A stretch of 64,000 bases of DNA from Streptomyces sp. Root431 (GCF_001426585.1 NZ_LMEI01000010.1:124001-188000), one strand, 5' to 3'. Shown: positions 8,111-17,142, counted from the stretch's first letter. Numbers and translations are program-made. Notes: generated from the sequence alone by a model not told the origin.

Positions 8111-8812
8111 TCAGTGAGCCGCCGCGCGGGCCATGCTGCCGCGTGGCTGCGCCGGTACGCCCGCGGCGGGCGCACGGCGCGGCTGTGCCGCAGCGCCGTT
8201 CTGGACGTCCATGACGGCGTGCGCCACGAGACCGCCCATCGGGTCGTGCCGGATCAAGTCGCGCAGCCGGGACCGCGACGACCGTCCTTCATTGCCGGGG
8301 TACAGGTGCTTGCCGAGACCGACCGCGTGGGCCAGCGCGGCAAGCGCCGCGGTCCGCGGGTCCGGCGGTACGCCGGTGCGGATCGCATTGTCCAGCCGGG
8401 AACGGATCTCCCTGCTGATCGCCGTGTCCGTCGCCTGGTAGCGAGTCGTCGGCAACACCCCGCACATCTGGCCCTCCACGGCATGCACCATGCCGCATCG
8501 CTCCAGATGCGAGAGATACGTCTGGCGGAGCCCCAGTCGGGGTCCGCCGATCCAATGGACGGCCCGAACCGGACTGCCACGCCTGCGCAGCAGTTCCAGT
8601 GCGGAGTCCAAGGTCGGATCTCCGGTCGGCCGTGGCATCACCACGGCGATACGATCCCCGTCTGGGGCTATCCGTCCTGCCAGAGCCAGCTCCACTAGCT
8701 GTGCTCCGGCCAGGCCGAGGTCGAGCGACTGCGGCTGCGCTGTGGTACCCGTGGTCGGGTCCAGAGCGAGCAGCAGAAGCTCCTCCGGAATAGTTCTGCG
8801 GCTCCTGCCCAT
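8111..8812 (-). CDS. GPP34 (GOLPH3/Vps74-like) family protein
   Basis: A 233-residue, mostly helical protein. The start IPEELLLLALDPTTG and the next segment LAGAQLVELALAGRI are the hallmark of the GOLPH3/VPS74 family. In eukaryotes these bind phosphatidylinositol-4-phosphate; in actinobacteria their role is unknown, although they are common in streptomycetes and often sit near membrane or regulatory genes. The ATG at 8812 has GGGGAGGC upstream. The C-terminal ~30 residues are low-complexity Ala/Pro/Arg and may be disordered. It is divergent from the D-Ala-D-Ala carboxypeptidase gene across about 180 bp. Confidence 0.8.
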   Translation of the reverse strand: MGRSRRTIPEELLLLALDPTTGTTAQPQSLDLGLAGAQLVELALAGRIAPDGDRIAVVMPRPTGDPTLDSALELLRRRGSPVRAVHWIGGPRLGLRQTYLSHLERCGMVHAVEGQMCGVLPTTRYQATDTAISREIRSRLDNAIRTGVPPDPRTAALAALAHAVGLGKHLYPGNEGRSSRSRLRDLIRHDPMGGLVAHAVMDVQNGAAAQPRRAPAAGVPAQPRGSMARAAAH

Positions 8813-8995
8813 CCATGCCTCCCCGCGTGGATGAATGACAGGGTGACCCCTCTCACATTCATCTGTCGAGAGTGCCTGGGTGGTTCATCCGGGAACCAGT
8901 AGGTATGTCGTTCTCGTCTAGCACGGGAGCCAAGGGGTTCACACAGGACACTGGTAGACGGTTCGGACGTACGCATGACGCATGGAGGAGGCACG

Positions 8996-11344
8996 GTGGC
9001 GGGCGAGTCCCCCGACAAGGCGGAGCAGCAGGGGTCGTCGGAGGAGACGGCGGCCTCGAGCGGCGGGGGCAGGGATCCCCGGCTGTCCGCGCTCCGCGAG
9101 TCAGATTCCGCGTCGTCACAGTCGTCGCAGTCGCAGTCGCAGTCGCAGTCGCAGTCGCAGTCGCAGTCGCCTTCGTCTTCGCAGTCGGCGTCACGGTCGA
9201 CGGTTCAGGTCGATCAGCCGACGGCCGTGTTCAAGACCCTGGCGCCCCGGACGCCTGAGGACGACGCGCCGAAGCCGGCCGCGTCCGCGTCCGCGCCCGC
9301 GTCGACCGATGAGCCCGAGAGCGAGCGCCTGAAGGCCGCCGTGGCGGCGTGGGTCGCGTCGGCGGAGGACGAGGCGGACGAGGCGGACGAGGCCTCCGTC
9401 GAGGGCGACGCTGACGTCGACGAGTCCGAGCCGGTCGTCGAGGACGTCGTCGAGGACGATGTCGTCGAGAGCTCCGATGACGACCAGCCCGCCGACGAGC
9501 CCGTCGAGGACGAGGACAAGGCTCCCGCCGCGTCCTGGTTCGCCGCGCGGAAGCCGGGCGATGCCGACAAGGCCGCGGAGAAGCCCGCCGCTGAGCAGAA
9601 GCCCGGGCCCGGGCCCGAGCCCGAGGCCGACGAGCCGGCTGCCGAGCCCGTCGACAAGCCCATCGAGAAGTCCGTCGACAAGCCCGTCGTCGAGCCCGAC
9701 GACGAGCCCGTCGATCAGCCGACCGCCATGTTCAAGATCGTCCGGCCGCCCGTGGCGCCCGCCGTGGACCAGCCGACGACCGCGCTGAAGCTCCCGCCCA
9801 CCCTGCGCGCGCAGAGCGAGGCCGAGTCCGACAGCGAGCGCACGAGCACCTTCGTGCCGCTGCGTGCGGACATCCCCGCCGAACGGAAGGCCCAGGAGGC
9901 CCAGGAGGCCCCGAAGGCGCCGGAGGCCCCCAAGGCGGCCGCGCCCGGCCCCAAGGCCGCGACAGGGGCCCCCAAGGCCTTCGCGCCCGGGTCCGACGCC
10001 CCCGTACCGCCCGCGTCCCTCGTCGAGGCCGAGCGGACCCGGCAGCAGCCGCTTCCGCCGCTGCCCCCGCTGGACCTGCTCGCGGAGCTGACGAACACCC
10101 CGCCGCCGAAGCCGAACGCCCTGCGGACGACCGCGCGCCGGGTGCGGATCTGGACCCCGCTGGTCGTGCTCCTGCTGATCGTCTTTGCGATCGTGCAGAT
10201 GGTCCGGCCGCTGCCCGCGCCCGTCCTGACCCTCTCCGCCTCGCCGACCTTCACCTTCGAGGGCGGTCAGCTGAAGATGCCGTGGCCCAACGAGGGCCAG
10301 GGCGCCGTCGAGGTCGAGGGCGTCGGTTCCATGGGGACGTACGGGGCGCAGAAGCCGGCCCCGATCGCGAGCGTCACGAAGACGATGACGGCGTACGTGA
10401 TCCTGCGCGACCACCCGCTCAAGGGGAGCCAGAAGGGCCCCGAGATCGAGATCGACAAGAAGGCCGCCGAGCAGGGCAAGGCCGAGCACGAGTCGACGGC
10501 GGCGGTCCAGGAGGGCCAGACCTACACGGAGAAGGAGCTCCTGGAGCTCCTCATGATCCCGTCCGCGAACAACGTGGCGCGGCTGCTCGCCCGCTGGGAC
10601 GCCGGTTCGGAGGCCGCGTTCGTCGAGAAGATGAACGCCGCCGCGAAGGACCTGGGCATGACCCAGTCCACGTACACCGACCCGTCCGGTCTGCTCGACA
10701 GCACCGTGTCGACCCCGAAGGACCAGCTGAAGCTGGCGAAGGCGGTCATGCAGTACGACGTGTTCCGCGAGATCGTGAACATGCCGAACGTGACGGTCGA
10801 CGGCATCCCCGGCCGGATCGAGAACAACAACAACATCCTGCTCGAGCCGGGTGTGAGCGGCATCAAGACCGGCTCCTCCACCCCGGCCGGCGGCAATCTG
10901 CTCTGGTCCGCGAACACCGTCGTGGACGGCGAGACCCGTCGCATCCTGGGCATCGTGATGGGTGCGAAGGACGCCGACGAGCTCGGCAAGAAGCTGCAGC
11001 TCGCCATCGACAACAGCCTGAAGATCATCCAGCAGGCCCAGAACGACGTCACCTCGGCCTCCGTGGTCCGCAAGGGCCAGGTCCTCGGGTACATCGACGA
11101 CGGGCTCGGCGGTCAGACGCCGGTCGTGGCCACCAAGGAGCTCAAGGCGATCGGCTGGCCGGGCCTCCAGGTGAAGCTGGAGCTCACGGACGGCGGCAAG
11201 GCCGTCCCGCACTCCGGCAAGGCGGGCGACATCGTCGGTCAGGTGTCCATCGGTACGGGCGTGGGCAAGGTCAGCGCGCCGGTCGCCCTCCAGGCGGACC
11301 TGGTCGAGCCGGGCTTCGACAAGAAGCTGACGCGGGTCGGCTGA
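8996..11344 (+). CDS. dacC: Membrane D-alanyl-D-alanine carboxypeptidase with long cytoplasmic tail
   Basis: A 782-residue penicillin-binding protein of the S11 family that trims the terminal D-Ala from peptidoglycan pentapeptides. GTG 8996 is preceded by GGAGGAG at five bases. Residues 1 to about 380 are Ser/Gln, Glu/Asp and Ala/Pro-rich and presumably cytoplasmic. A single membrane helix (WTPLVVLLLIVFAIVQMV, about 385-402) leads to the extracellular catalytic domain with SVTK (Ser459 and Lys462), SANN (from 523) and KTG (624-626), all intact. The tail contains a hexanucleotide tract coding (Ser-Gln)7 and three copies of a VDQPT motif followed by an Lys-containing hydrophobic patch. Ordinary DacC is near 400 residues, so the tail roughly doubles it. 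The symbol reflects family, not proven orthology. Confidence 0.9.
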   Translation: MAGESPDKAEQQGSSEETAASSGGGRDPRLSALRESDSASSQSSQSQSQSQSQSQSQSPSSSQSASRSTVQVDQPTAVFKTLAPRTPEDDAPKPAASASAPASTDEPESERLKAAVAAWVASAEDEADEADEASVEGDADVDESEPVVEDVVEDDVVESSDDDQPADEPVEDEDKAPAASWFAARKPGDADKAAEKPAAEQKPGPGPEPEADEPAAEPVDKPIEKSVDKPVVEPDDEPVDQPTAMFKIVRPPVAPAVDQPTTALKLPPTLRAQSEAESDSERTSTFVPLRADIPAERKAQEAQEAPKAPEAPKAAAPGPKAATGAPKAFAPGSDAPVPPASLVEAERTRQQPLPPLPPLDLLAELTNTPPPKPNALRTTARRVRIWTPLVVLLLIVFAIVQMVRPLPAPVLTLSASPTFTFEGGQLKMPWPNEGQGAVEVEGVGSMGTYGAQKPAPIASVTKTMTAYVILRDHPLKGSQKGPEIEIDKKAAEQGKAEHESTAAVQEGQTYTEKELLELLMIPSANNVARLLARWDAGSEAAFVEKMNAAAKDLGMTQSTYTDPSGLLDSTVSTPKDQLKLAKAVMQYDVFREIVNMPNVTVDGIPGRIENNNNILLEPGVSGIKTGSSTPAGGNLLWSANTVVDGETRRILGIVMGAKDADELGKKLQLAIDNSLKIIQQAQNDVTSASVVRKGQVLGYIDDGLGGQTPVVATKELKAIGWPGLQVKLELTDGGKAVPHSGKAGDIVGQVSIGTGVGKVSAPVALQADLVEPGFDKKLTRVG
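9125..9166 (+). repeat. (TCGCAG)7 hexanucleotide tract
   Basis: Seven perfect TCGCAG units encode seven Ser-Gln dipeptides in the cytoplasmic tail of the carboxypeptidase. Copy number changes would keep the frame and only alter tail length. Confidence 0.9.
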
Positions 11345-11498
11345 GCCGGCCGGCCGGCCGCGCCGCTCACCGCGCCGCGCCGCCGGCCCCCGCCACCACC
11401 CGCTCGGCCGGGCGCCCCGGACCTCCGGGGCGCCCGGCTGTTAGCGTTTCCGGGGGACGAGAAGCGAGACGGTACGGGCAGCACGGGAAAGGGCAGCA

Positions 11499-13460
11499 GT
11501 GACCACCGCTGAGCCGACACGCGCGGACCGCGCCGACCACGCCGACGGCGAGGACCACACGGATGAAGCCGACCGAGCAGCAGACCGCATCGATTCCACC
11601 CCCGGATCGGCGGCCTCTTCTTCCCTTTCGCGAATAGTGCTTCCGTCCCAGCGGCCCGCGCCGGAGCCCCAGGCGTCTCCGGCCCGCCCCCCGGCCGCAT
11701 CCCCGATCGCCGTCGCGCCCTCGCCGTCCTCCCCGTCCACTCCGCCCTGGCGGAGGAAGCGGCGCTACACGGTCATGGCGGCCACCGGCGTCGCGGCCGT
11801 CACCCACATCCTGTGGTTCTTCTTCTTCGCGAACAGCGGCGGTGACCTCGCCGCGCAGGACGCGTGGGCCGAATTCGTCGGACGGCACCCGGACTCCGCG
11901 TACAACCTCGCCTGGTACGGCGGGATGCACCCGGTCTCGTACAGCGTCGTCTCGCCGTACCTGATGTCGCTGCTCGGCGTCCGCAGCACGATGATGGTGG
12001 CCGGGACGCTGTCGGCCGCGCTGACCGCGCTGATCCTGGTGCGGGTGCCGGCCGTCCGCAATCCGATGGCCTGCTCGCTCGCGGGCGTCTTCGCGTTCCT
12101 CTGCAACGCCCTGTCGGGGCGGGTCACCTTCGGCCTCGGCATGATGTTCGCGCTCGGCGCGGTCGCCGCCGTCTTCTGCTGGCCGCACCGCTGGCGCCGC
12201 AAGCGCTGGGCCAAGGCCGCGGTCGCCGCCCCCCTCGCCGGTCTCGCGACCGCGTGCAGTCCGGTCGCCGGGCTGTTCCTCGGTGTCGCGGCGGCGGCGC
12301 TCTTCCTCAACAAGCGGCGCCCCGGCGCGTACGCCCTCGGCCTCGCCCCGGTCGCGGTGGTCGCGGTCTCCTCCTGGCTCTTCCCCTTCTCCGGCACGCA
12401 GCCGATGGCCTTCGGGTCGACGGCGCTGCCGCTGCTCTTCGGGGTCCTGGTCTTCCTCCTGGTCCCGGCGGACTGGCGGACGGTCCGCACCGCCGCCGCC
12501 GTCTACACCGTCGGCACGCTCCTCACCTGGCTGATCGACTCGCAGATCGGCTCGAACATCTCGCGGCTCCCGATGCTCTTCGCGGGCGTCGTGCTGCTCG
12601 CGGCCCTGCCCTACACGGCGCCGCGCTCGCGCCGCTGGTACGCGCTGGTCCTCGCCTTCGTCGGGCTCAACTTCTGGATCGGCTTCAAGGGCGTCGACGA
12701 CGTCATCCGTACGGCGCCGGACGCCTCCTGGGCGCGCGAGCTCGCCCCGCTGGTCAACCAGCTCCAGGTGCGGGACGCGGGCAAGGCGCGGGTCGAGGTC
12801 GTGCCGGCCTCCAGCCACCGCGAGTCCTCCGCGCTCAGCCCGTACATCAACCTGGCGAGGGGCTGGAACCGCCAGGCCGACATGGAGCGCAACCCGCTCT
12901 TCTACGACGACACGCTCAACGCCGTGAACTACCAGGACTGGCTCGACCGCTGGGCCGTCCACTACGTCGTCCTGCCGACCGGCGCCCCCGACTCGGGCGC
13001 CGAGCGGGAGGCGGAGCTGGTCGAGGACGGCCTGCCGTACCTGGAGCAGGTCTGGTCGGACGAGAACTGGCGGCTGTACGCGGTCGAGAACCCGACGCCG
13101 CTCGCGGACGCGCCCGCTCAGGTGATCAGCGCGGAGGAGAACGAGGTCGTGATCCGGGTCGGCAGCCCCGGCCGGGTCCAGATCCGCGTCCCGTACTCGC
13201 CCTGGCTCGCGCTCATGGACGAGGAGGGCGGCAAGATCGAGGCGCCGCAGGAGACCGAGGCCTCCAAGCTGGCCCGCGAGGAGTCGGAGACGGAGCTCCC
13301 GAAGGTCTTCGCCAACGAGGAGGGCTGCCTCTTCAAGGCGGAGGCGGACGCGGAGGGCGACGAGTGGACCGAACTGGTCGCCCCGAAGGCGGGCGTCTAC
13401 CGCCTGGCCGCCCCGTACAAGCTCTCGCGCGGGACGCCGTGCCCGGAGGAACTGCGCTGA
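11499..13460 (+). CDS. Large polytopic membrane protein with soluble C-terminal domain
   Basis: A 653-residue protein that I recognise only as a membrane protein of the type often annotated as MFS or GT-C-like. The first ~85 residues are hydrophilic, rich in Asp/Ala/Ser/Pro, ending in a basic RRKRR. Ten or so hydrophobic helices follow (about 90-400). In the first loop the sequence DAWAEFVGRHPDSAYNLAWYGG and MHPVSYSVVSPYL has the acidic/aromatic character of GT-C glycosyltransferase loops. The C-terminal ~250 residues are soluble and include WLDRWAVHYVVLPTG and a beta-rich region typical of YfhO-like proteins. A role in polyprenyl-phosphate-dependent glycan transfer is possible but not shown. 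GTG 11499 lies after GGGCAGCA. It follows the carboxypeptidase with 154 bp between. Confidence 0.7.
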   Translation: MTTAEPTRADRADHADGEDHTDEADRAADRIDSTPGSAASSSLSRIVLPSQRPAPEPQASPARPPAASPIAVAPSPSSPSTPPWRRKRRYTVMAATGVAAVTHILWFFFFANSGGDLAAQDAWAEFVGRHPDSAYNLAWYGGMHPVSYSVVSPYLMSLLGVRSTMMVAGTLSAALTALILVRVPAVRNPMACSLAGVFAFLCNALSGRVTFGLGMMFALGAVAAVFCWPHRWRRKRWAKAAVAAPLAGLATACSPVAGLFLGVAAAALFLNKRRPGAYALGLAPVAVVAVSSWLFPFSGTQPMAFGSTALPLLFGVLVFLLVPADWRTVRTAAAVYTVGTLLTWLIDSQIGSNISRLPMLFAGVVLLAALPYTAPRSRRWYALVLAFVGLNFWIGFKGVDDVIRTAPDASWARELAPLVNQLQVRDAGKARVEVVPASSHRESSALSPYINLARGWNRQADMERNPLFYDDTLNAVNYQDWLDRWAVHYVVLPTGAPDSGAEREAELVEDGLPYLEQVWSDENWRLYAVENPTPLADAPAQVISAEENEVVIRVGSPGRVQIRVPYSPWLALMDEEGGKIEAPQETEASKLAREESETELPKVFANEEGCLFKAEADAEGDEWTELVAPKAGVYRLAAPYKLSRGTPCPEELR

Positions 13461-13490
13461 GTGCGGGGCCTGAGGCCTGAGGCCTGAGCC

Positions 13491-13931
13491 TCAGCTCGCG
13501 CGGCTGCACGACGCCAGCAGCCTCCTCATGCCGAAGGCGTGCCCGCCGCTGCTGATGACGAGGAGCCGGTAGACCCGCCCGGCCGCCCCGGGGAAGGCGG
13601 CCCGGGTCTCGGCGCGCAGCCGGGAGCGGCCGTCCCCGAGGTCCTCGATTCGGAAGACCAGGCTGTACGTGGAGAACCGGTGCCGGCCCCGGAGCGCCAT
13701 CTCCCGCCCGGGTACGAAGCCGGCCACTCGGAAGCCGGGAAACGCGGACCCCTCGGCCAGGGGCCGCGGCCCGCCCGCCGCCCGGGGATCGGTCCGTACG
13801 AGCCGCGCGTACCGCGCCCCGCCCACCTGCGACAGCGACCGCTCCACCCCCGCGCAGAGCCGTCGCCAGGTCTCCTCGACCCCGGCGTCGACGACCGTCG
13901 TGTGCTCGTCGACGAACGGCAGTGTGCTCAT
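13491..13931 (-). CDS. SRPBCC (polyketide cyclase/START-like) protein
   Basis: A 146-residue protein. The start MSTLPFVDEHTTVVDAGVEETWRRLC is the first strand and helix of an SRPBCC helix-grip fold; the later strands FSTYSLVFRIEDLGDGRSRLR and ETRAAFPG and the long C-terminal helix with FGMRRLL complete it. Family members bind hydrophobic ligands in a central cavity and include cyclases, START lipid carriers and many unknowns. No catalytic residue can be singled out. ATG 13931 is preceded by GAGGGGGAAG. It is convergent with the membrane protein gene at 11499 and divergent from the DUF1269 gene across about 230 bp. Confidence 0.75.
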   Translation of the reverse strand: MSTLPFVDEHTTVVDAGVEETWRRLCAGVERSLSQVGGARYARLVRTDPRAAGGPRPLAEGSAFPGFRVAGFVPGREMALRGRHRFSTYSLVFRIEDLGDGRSRLRAETRAAFPGAAGRVYRLLVISSGGHAFGMRRLLASCSRAS

Positions 13932-14160
13932 CACTCTTCCCCCTCGTGCCCGTCCCGTTCCCTGCCCGGTGCCGGACGCGGTGTCGGACGAGACGGGCAC
14001 GACTGTGCCAGAAGCGGCGCGGCAGGCCGCCGCCAGGTCGGCGGGCGCCGAGTCGCGAAGGGGGACATTCCGGACGAGGATGTCGGAACGTGGGCCGGGT
14101 CGGGAGCGGCCGCACGGAACGCGCCGACGGGCAGCGGCCGAACCTTCTGGAGGGCAAGGG

Positions 14161-14649
14161 ATGTCCGAACTCATCGTCATCGGTTACGACGATCCTGCCG
14201 TCGCCGAGGAGGCGTTCGGCACCGTCCAGGAGTTGCAACGCGACTACGTCGTGCACCTGAACGGGCTCGCGGTCGTCTCGGTCGACGCCGACGGCGGGAC
14301 CCATGTCGACACGACGAGCCGCATCGTGGGCGTCTCCGCCGCCTCGGGCGCCCTGTGGGGAGCGATCTTCGGGATCCTCTTCCTGCTGCCGGGCATCGGG
14401 CTCCTGACGGGTGCGGCGCTGGGCGGCCTGGTCGGCAAGCTCAGCAAGGCCGGGGTCGACGACCGCTTCCGCGAGCAGGTGCGGGATCTGCTGAAGCCCG
14501 GCACCGCGGCGGTCGTGATCATGGCGTCGAAGATCACGGACGACAAGTTCACCGTGGCGATGCGGCCGCACGGCGGCACGGTCCTGAAGACGTCGCTCAG
14601 CGACGAGGACGAGAAGGAGCTGGCGGAGCAGCTGGCAGGCCCCCAGTAA
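14161..14649 (+). CDS. DUF1269 membrane-associated protein, copy 1
   Basis: A 162-residue protein of the DUF1269 family. It starts MSELIVIGYDD, has a ferredoxin-like N-terminal part (about 1-60), a Gly-rich hydrophobic hairpin (ALWGAIFGILFLLPGIGLL and GAALGGLVGKL, about 60-100), and a C-terminal part with TAAVVIMASKITDDKF. The glycine-zipper-like hairpin suggests membrane association. Function is unknown; in actinobacteria these genes are often stress-induced. A second copy, about two-thirds identical by eye, lies at 16539, with a baeRF3 gene and a lipoprotein gene between, so the four genes look like one stress-related unit. Confidence 0.8.
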   Translation: MSELIVIGYDDPAVAEEAFGTVQELQRDYVVHLNGLAVVSVDADGGTHVDTTSRIVGVSAASGALWGAIFGILFLLPGIGLLTGAALGGLVGKLSKAGVDDRFREQVRDLLKPGTAAVVIMASKITDDKFTVAMRPHGGTVLKTSLSDEDEKELAEQLAGPQ

Positions 14650-14714
14650 AAGCCGCACATCCTCTCAACCTCCTCTGTGTTTCCCCCTCCCCCTCCCTCG
14701 CGAAAGGTTCCTTC

Positions 14715-15809
14715 ATGCACCCCGCGCTCAGCAGTGACGCCCTGGCGAAGCTGCGTCAGCCCCGCCCGTACCCGGCCGTGTCGCTCGTGATGCCGACGCA
14801 CCGCCGCGAGCCGGACAACGCTCAGGACCCGGTACGCCTGCGGAACCTGATGGCCAGAGCGGCGAAGGCGGTCCAGGAGGACCCGGGTGTGACGCGGGAG
14901 CGGCGTACGGACGTGCTGGACCAGCTGGAGCGGGCCGTCGCCGAGATCGACCTCGCCCACGCGGAGGACGGCCTGGTGATCTACGCGGCACCCGGGGAGC
15001 ACCAGGTGTGGTCGGTCGCGCGGTCGGTCCCCGAGCGGGTCGTCCTCGCCGACACCTTCCTGACCCGCAATCTCGTCGCCGCGCAGGCCGCCGAGCAGCC
15101 GTACTGGGCGCTGACGGTGGCGGCCGACCGGGTGGCGCTGTGGAGCGGCGGGCCGGAACGGGCCGTCGAGCACACGGCGGACGGGTTCCCTCTGACGCGG
15201 AGTCTGGAGGACCCGGACGCGGAGCGCAAGGAGCAGGTCGGGGACCTGCCGAGCACCTTCCGGGACGAGGACACGCGCGTCTTCTTCCGGGAGGCGCACC
15301 AGGCGCTGCGTACCGTCCTCGCCTCCGAGTCCAGGCCGTTGTACGTGATCGGCGAACCGCCCGCGGTCTCCCTCCTGGAGGAGACCGGAGCGCTGCCGCA
15401 GGGCACGACGGCCATCCACCAAGGGGGCCTGGGGCAGGGTTCGGAGAGTGCCGTGCGGAAGGCGGTGGAACCCCTGCTGGCCGCCCACGAGGCGGCCCTG
15501 ACGGCCACCGTCGTGGCCGAGCTGGACGCGGCGCGGGGCCGGCGGGAGTACGCCGGCGGCCTCGACGAGGTGTGGCAGGCCGTGAAGGAGGGCCGGATCC
15601 GCCTGCTGGCCGTCGAGGAGCACTACCGCACGGTCGTGCGCGACTACGGCGACCACCTCGAACCCGCGGACTCCTCCGACCTGGACTCCCGCGACGACAT
15701 CGTGGACGAGATCGTCGAGCAGGCCCTGGAGACCGGCGCCGAAGTGCGCTTCGTACGCGACGACGCCCTGGCGAGCGCAGGCCACGTCGCCGCGGTACTG
15801 CGCTACTGA
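14715..15809 (+). CDS. baeRF3-domain protein (release-factor-like)
   Basis: A 364-residue protein of the bacterial archaeo-eukaryotic release factor family 3. Landmarks are the N-terminal LRQPRPYPAVSLVMPTHR, the middle WALTVAADRVALWSGG and LPLY-type strand RPLYVIGEPPAVSLLEETG, and the C-terminal HL domain-like VRFVRDDALASAGHVAAVLRY. Relatives of eRF1 domain 2-3, these proteins have been proposed to act on ribosomes or to release peptides in stress responses; no enzymatic role is proven. ATG 14715 has GAAAGG upstream. The gene lies between the two DUF1269 copies, and its start is 65 bp after copy 1. Confidence 0.75.
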   Translation: MHPALSSDALAKLRQPRPYPAVSLVMPTHRREPDNAQDPVRLRNLMARAAKAVQEDPGVTRERRTDVLDQLERAVAEIDLAHAEDGLVIYAAPGEHQVWSVARSVPERVVLADTFLTRNLVAAQAAEQPYWALTVAADRVALWSGGPERAVEHTADGFPLTRSLEDPDAERKEQVGDLPSTFRDEDTRVFFREAHQALRTVLASESRPLYVIGEPPAVSLLEETGALPQGTTAIHQGGLGQGSESAVRKAVEPLLAAHEAALTATVVAELDAARGRREYAGGLDEVWQAVKEGRIRLLAVEEHYRTVVRDYGDHLEPADSSDLDSRDDIVDEIVEQALETGAEVRFVRDDALASAGHVAAVLRY

Positions 15810-15844
15810 CCCCGACTCCACGCCCCCTTCGGAGGAACCAGACC

Positions 15845-16486
15845 ATGAACACCTCATCGCCCCGCGGGAGGCGGCCGCTCGGTGCCCGGGCGGCCGGCGC
15901 CGCCGTCGCCGTCGTCCTCACCACCCTCGGGTCGGCCGCCCTGGTGTCCTGCGGTTCGGACGGCGACGACACCGGCGGCCCGACGTTCAGCGAACGGCCC
16001 TCGGCGCCCGACACGGCCGCGTTCTCCGGCGAGCCCCCTTCCTCCGTCGCCTCGGCGGCGGAGGAGGTGATCGAGTCCGCGCGCGCGTCGGCGTCGACGG
16101 CGGCGGCTTCGGCCTCCGCGCGGGAGGCCTCGCGCAAGGCGTCCATCGGCGCCGAGATCGAACGCTCCCGGCAGGCGGCCCAAGACGCGCTGAAGGGCGT
16201 CGAGGGCAGCGGGAACGCCCTGGGCGACGTCGGGATGACCGGCAAGCCGCGGGCCGACGCGGGCGGCCTGCTCGCCGTCGTCATCACCATCACCAACAAC
16301 ACGGACGAGACGGCGTCGTACGCGGTCCAGGTCGACTTCCTCGACCCGTCGGGAAAGGTCGTCGAGACCCAGTTCACCGGCGCCGAGGACCTCGCGCCGG
16401 GGAAGCGCGAACAGCCCCTGGTCATCAGCCGGCAGCCCGCGGACGCGCAGCTGACACCGAGGCTCACCAAGGCACAGAGGTACTGA
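15845..16486 (+). CDS. Secreted lipoprotein, Ala/Ser-rich
   Basis: A 213-residue predicted lipoprotein. The N-terminus has a basic start (RGRRPLGARA), a hydrophobic core (AAVAVVLTTLGSAAL) and a lipobox LVSC, with Cys at about residue 36 followed by GSDGDD. The middle (about 65-125) is Ala/Ser/Glu/Arg-rich and likely helical. The C-terminal ~80 residues form an FxLyD-like beta domain: VVITITNNTDETASYAVQVDF then DPSGKVVETQ and LAPGKREQ, resembling domains that mediate protein interactions at the cell surface. ATG 15845 follows GGAGGAACCAG. It is 35 bp after the baeRF3 gene and 52 bp before the second DUF1269 gene, consistent with one transcript. Confidence 0.8.
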   Translation: MNTSSPRGRRPLGARAAGAAVAVVLTTLGSAALVSCGSDGDDTGGPTFSERPSAPDTAAFSGEPPSSVASAAEEVIESARASASTAAASASAREASRKASIGAEIERSRQAAQDALKGVEGSGNALGDVGMTGKPRADAGGLLAVVITITNNTDETASYAVQVDFLDPSGKVVETQFTGAEDLAPGKREQPLVISRQPADAQLTPRLTKAQRY

Positions 16487-16538
16487 CGGGTACTGACGGG
16501 TCCGACGTCCGTCCGTCACGACAGAGGAGAACCGCAGC

Positions 16539-17042
16539 ATGTCCGAACTCATCGTCATCGGCTACGACGACCACGCGGTCGCGACCAAGGCCTTCAAGGC
16601 GGTCCAGCAGCTCCGTGACGACCACGTCGTCGAACTCAACGGTCTCGCCGTCGTGAGGGTGGACGCGGACGGCGAGACCCACGTGGACACCCCGAAGAGG
16701 AGCGAAGAGGTCGCGATCTCGGCCACGGCGGGTGCCCTGTGGGGGATGGTCCTCGGCATCGTCATCCTCACGCCGGGCATCGGCGTGGTGGGCGCCGCCC
16801 TCGGCGGCCTCATCGGCAAGCTGAACCAGATGGGGGTCGACGGCAGGTTCCGCAAGAAGGTGGAGGAGCTGCTGGAGCCCGGCTCGGCGGCCGTCGTGGT
16901 GATGGCCTCCAAGATCACCGAGGACAGGTTCGCCGCGGCCATGGAGGCCTATGGCGGAACCGTGCTGAAGACGTCGCTCTCGGAGGAGAGCGAGCGGGAG
17001 CTCGCGGAGCAGCTCGCCGGCCCTGACGCGGAAGCGGCGTGA
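16539..17042 (+). CDS. DUF1269 membrane-associated protein, copy 2
   Basis: A 167-residue paralogue of the protein at 14161 with the same start MSELIVIGYDD and the same layout: N-terminal ferredoxin-like part, Gly-rich hydrophobic hairpin (WGMVLGIVILTPGIGVVGAA), then the segment AAVVVMASKITEDRF and a C-terminal helix ending EQLAGPDAEAA. ATG 16539 has AGAGGAG upstream. The two copies flank the baeRF3 and lipoprotein genes and may form hetero-oligomers. A strong hairpin terminator follows. Function is unknown. Confidence 0.8.
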   Translation: MSELIVIGYDDHAVATKAFKAVQQLRDDHVVELNGLAVVRVDADGETHVDTPKRSEEVAISATAGALWGMVLGIVILTPGIGVVGAALGGLIGKLNQMGVDGRFRKKVEELLEPGSAAVVVMASKITEDRFAAAMEAYGGTVLKTSLSEESERELAEQLAGPDAEAA

Positions 17043-17085
17043 CCGGCGACCGTACCGAAGGAAAAGCCCCGAAGCGCTGAGGGAG

Positions 17086-17123
17086 CCCTGATGCCCGCGG
17101 ACCGCCGTCCGCGGGCATCAGGG
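17086..17123. terminator. Bidirectional hairpin terminator
   Basis: CCCTGATGCCCGCGGAC (17086-17102) pairs perfectly with GTCCGCGGGCATCAGGG (17107-17123) around a CGCC loop. It lies between the convergent DUF1269 copy 2 and arcA genes and can stop transcription from both sides. Confidence 0.85.
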
Positions 17124-17142
17124 TGTGAGGTGGGGGAGTACG

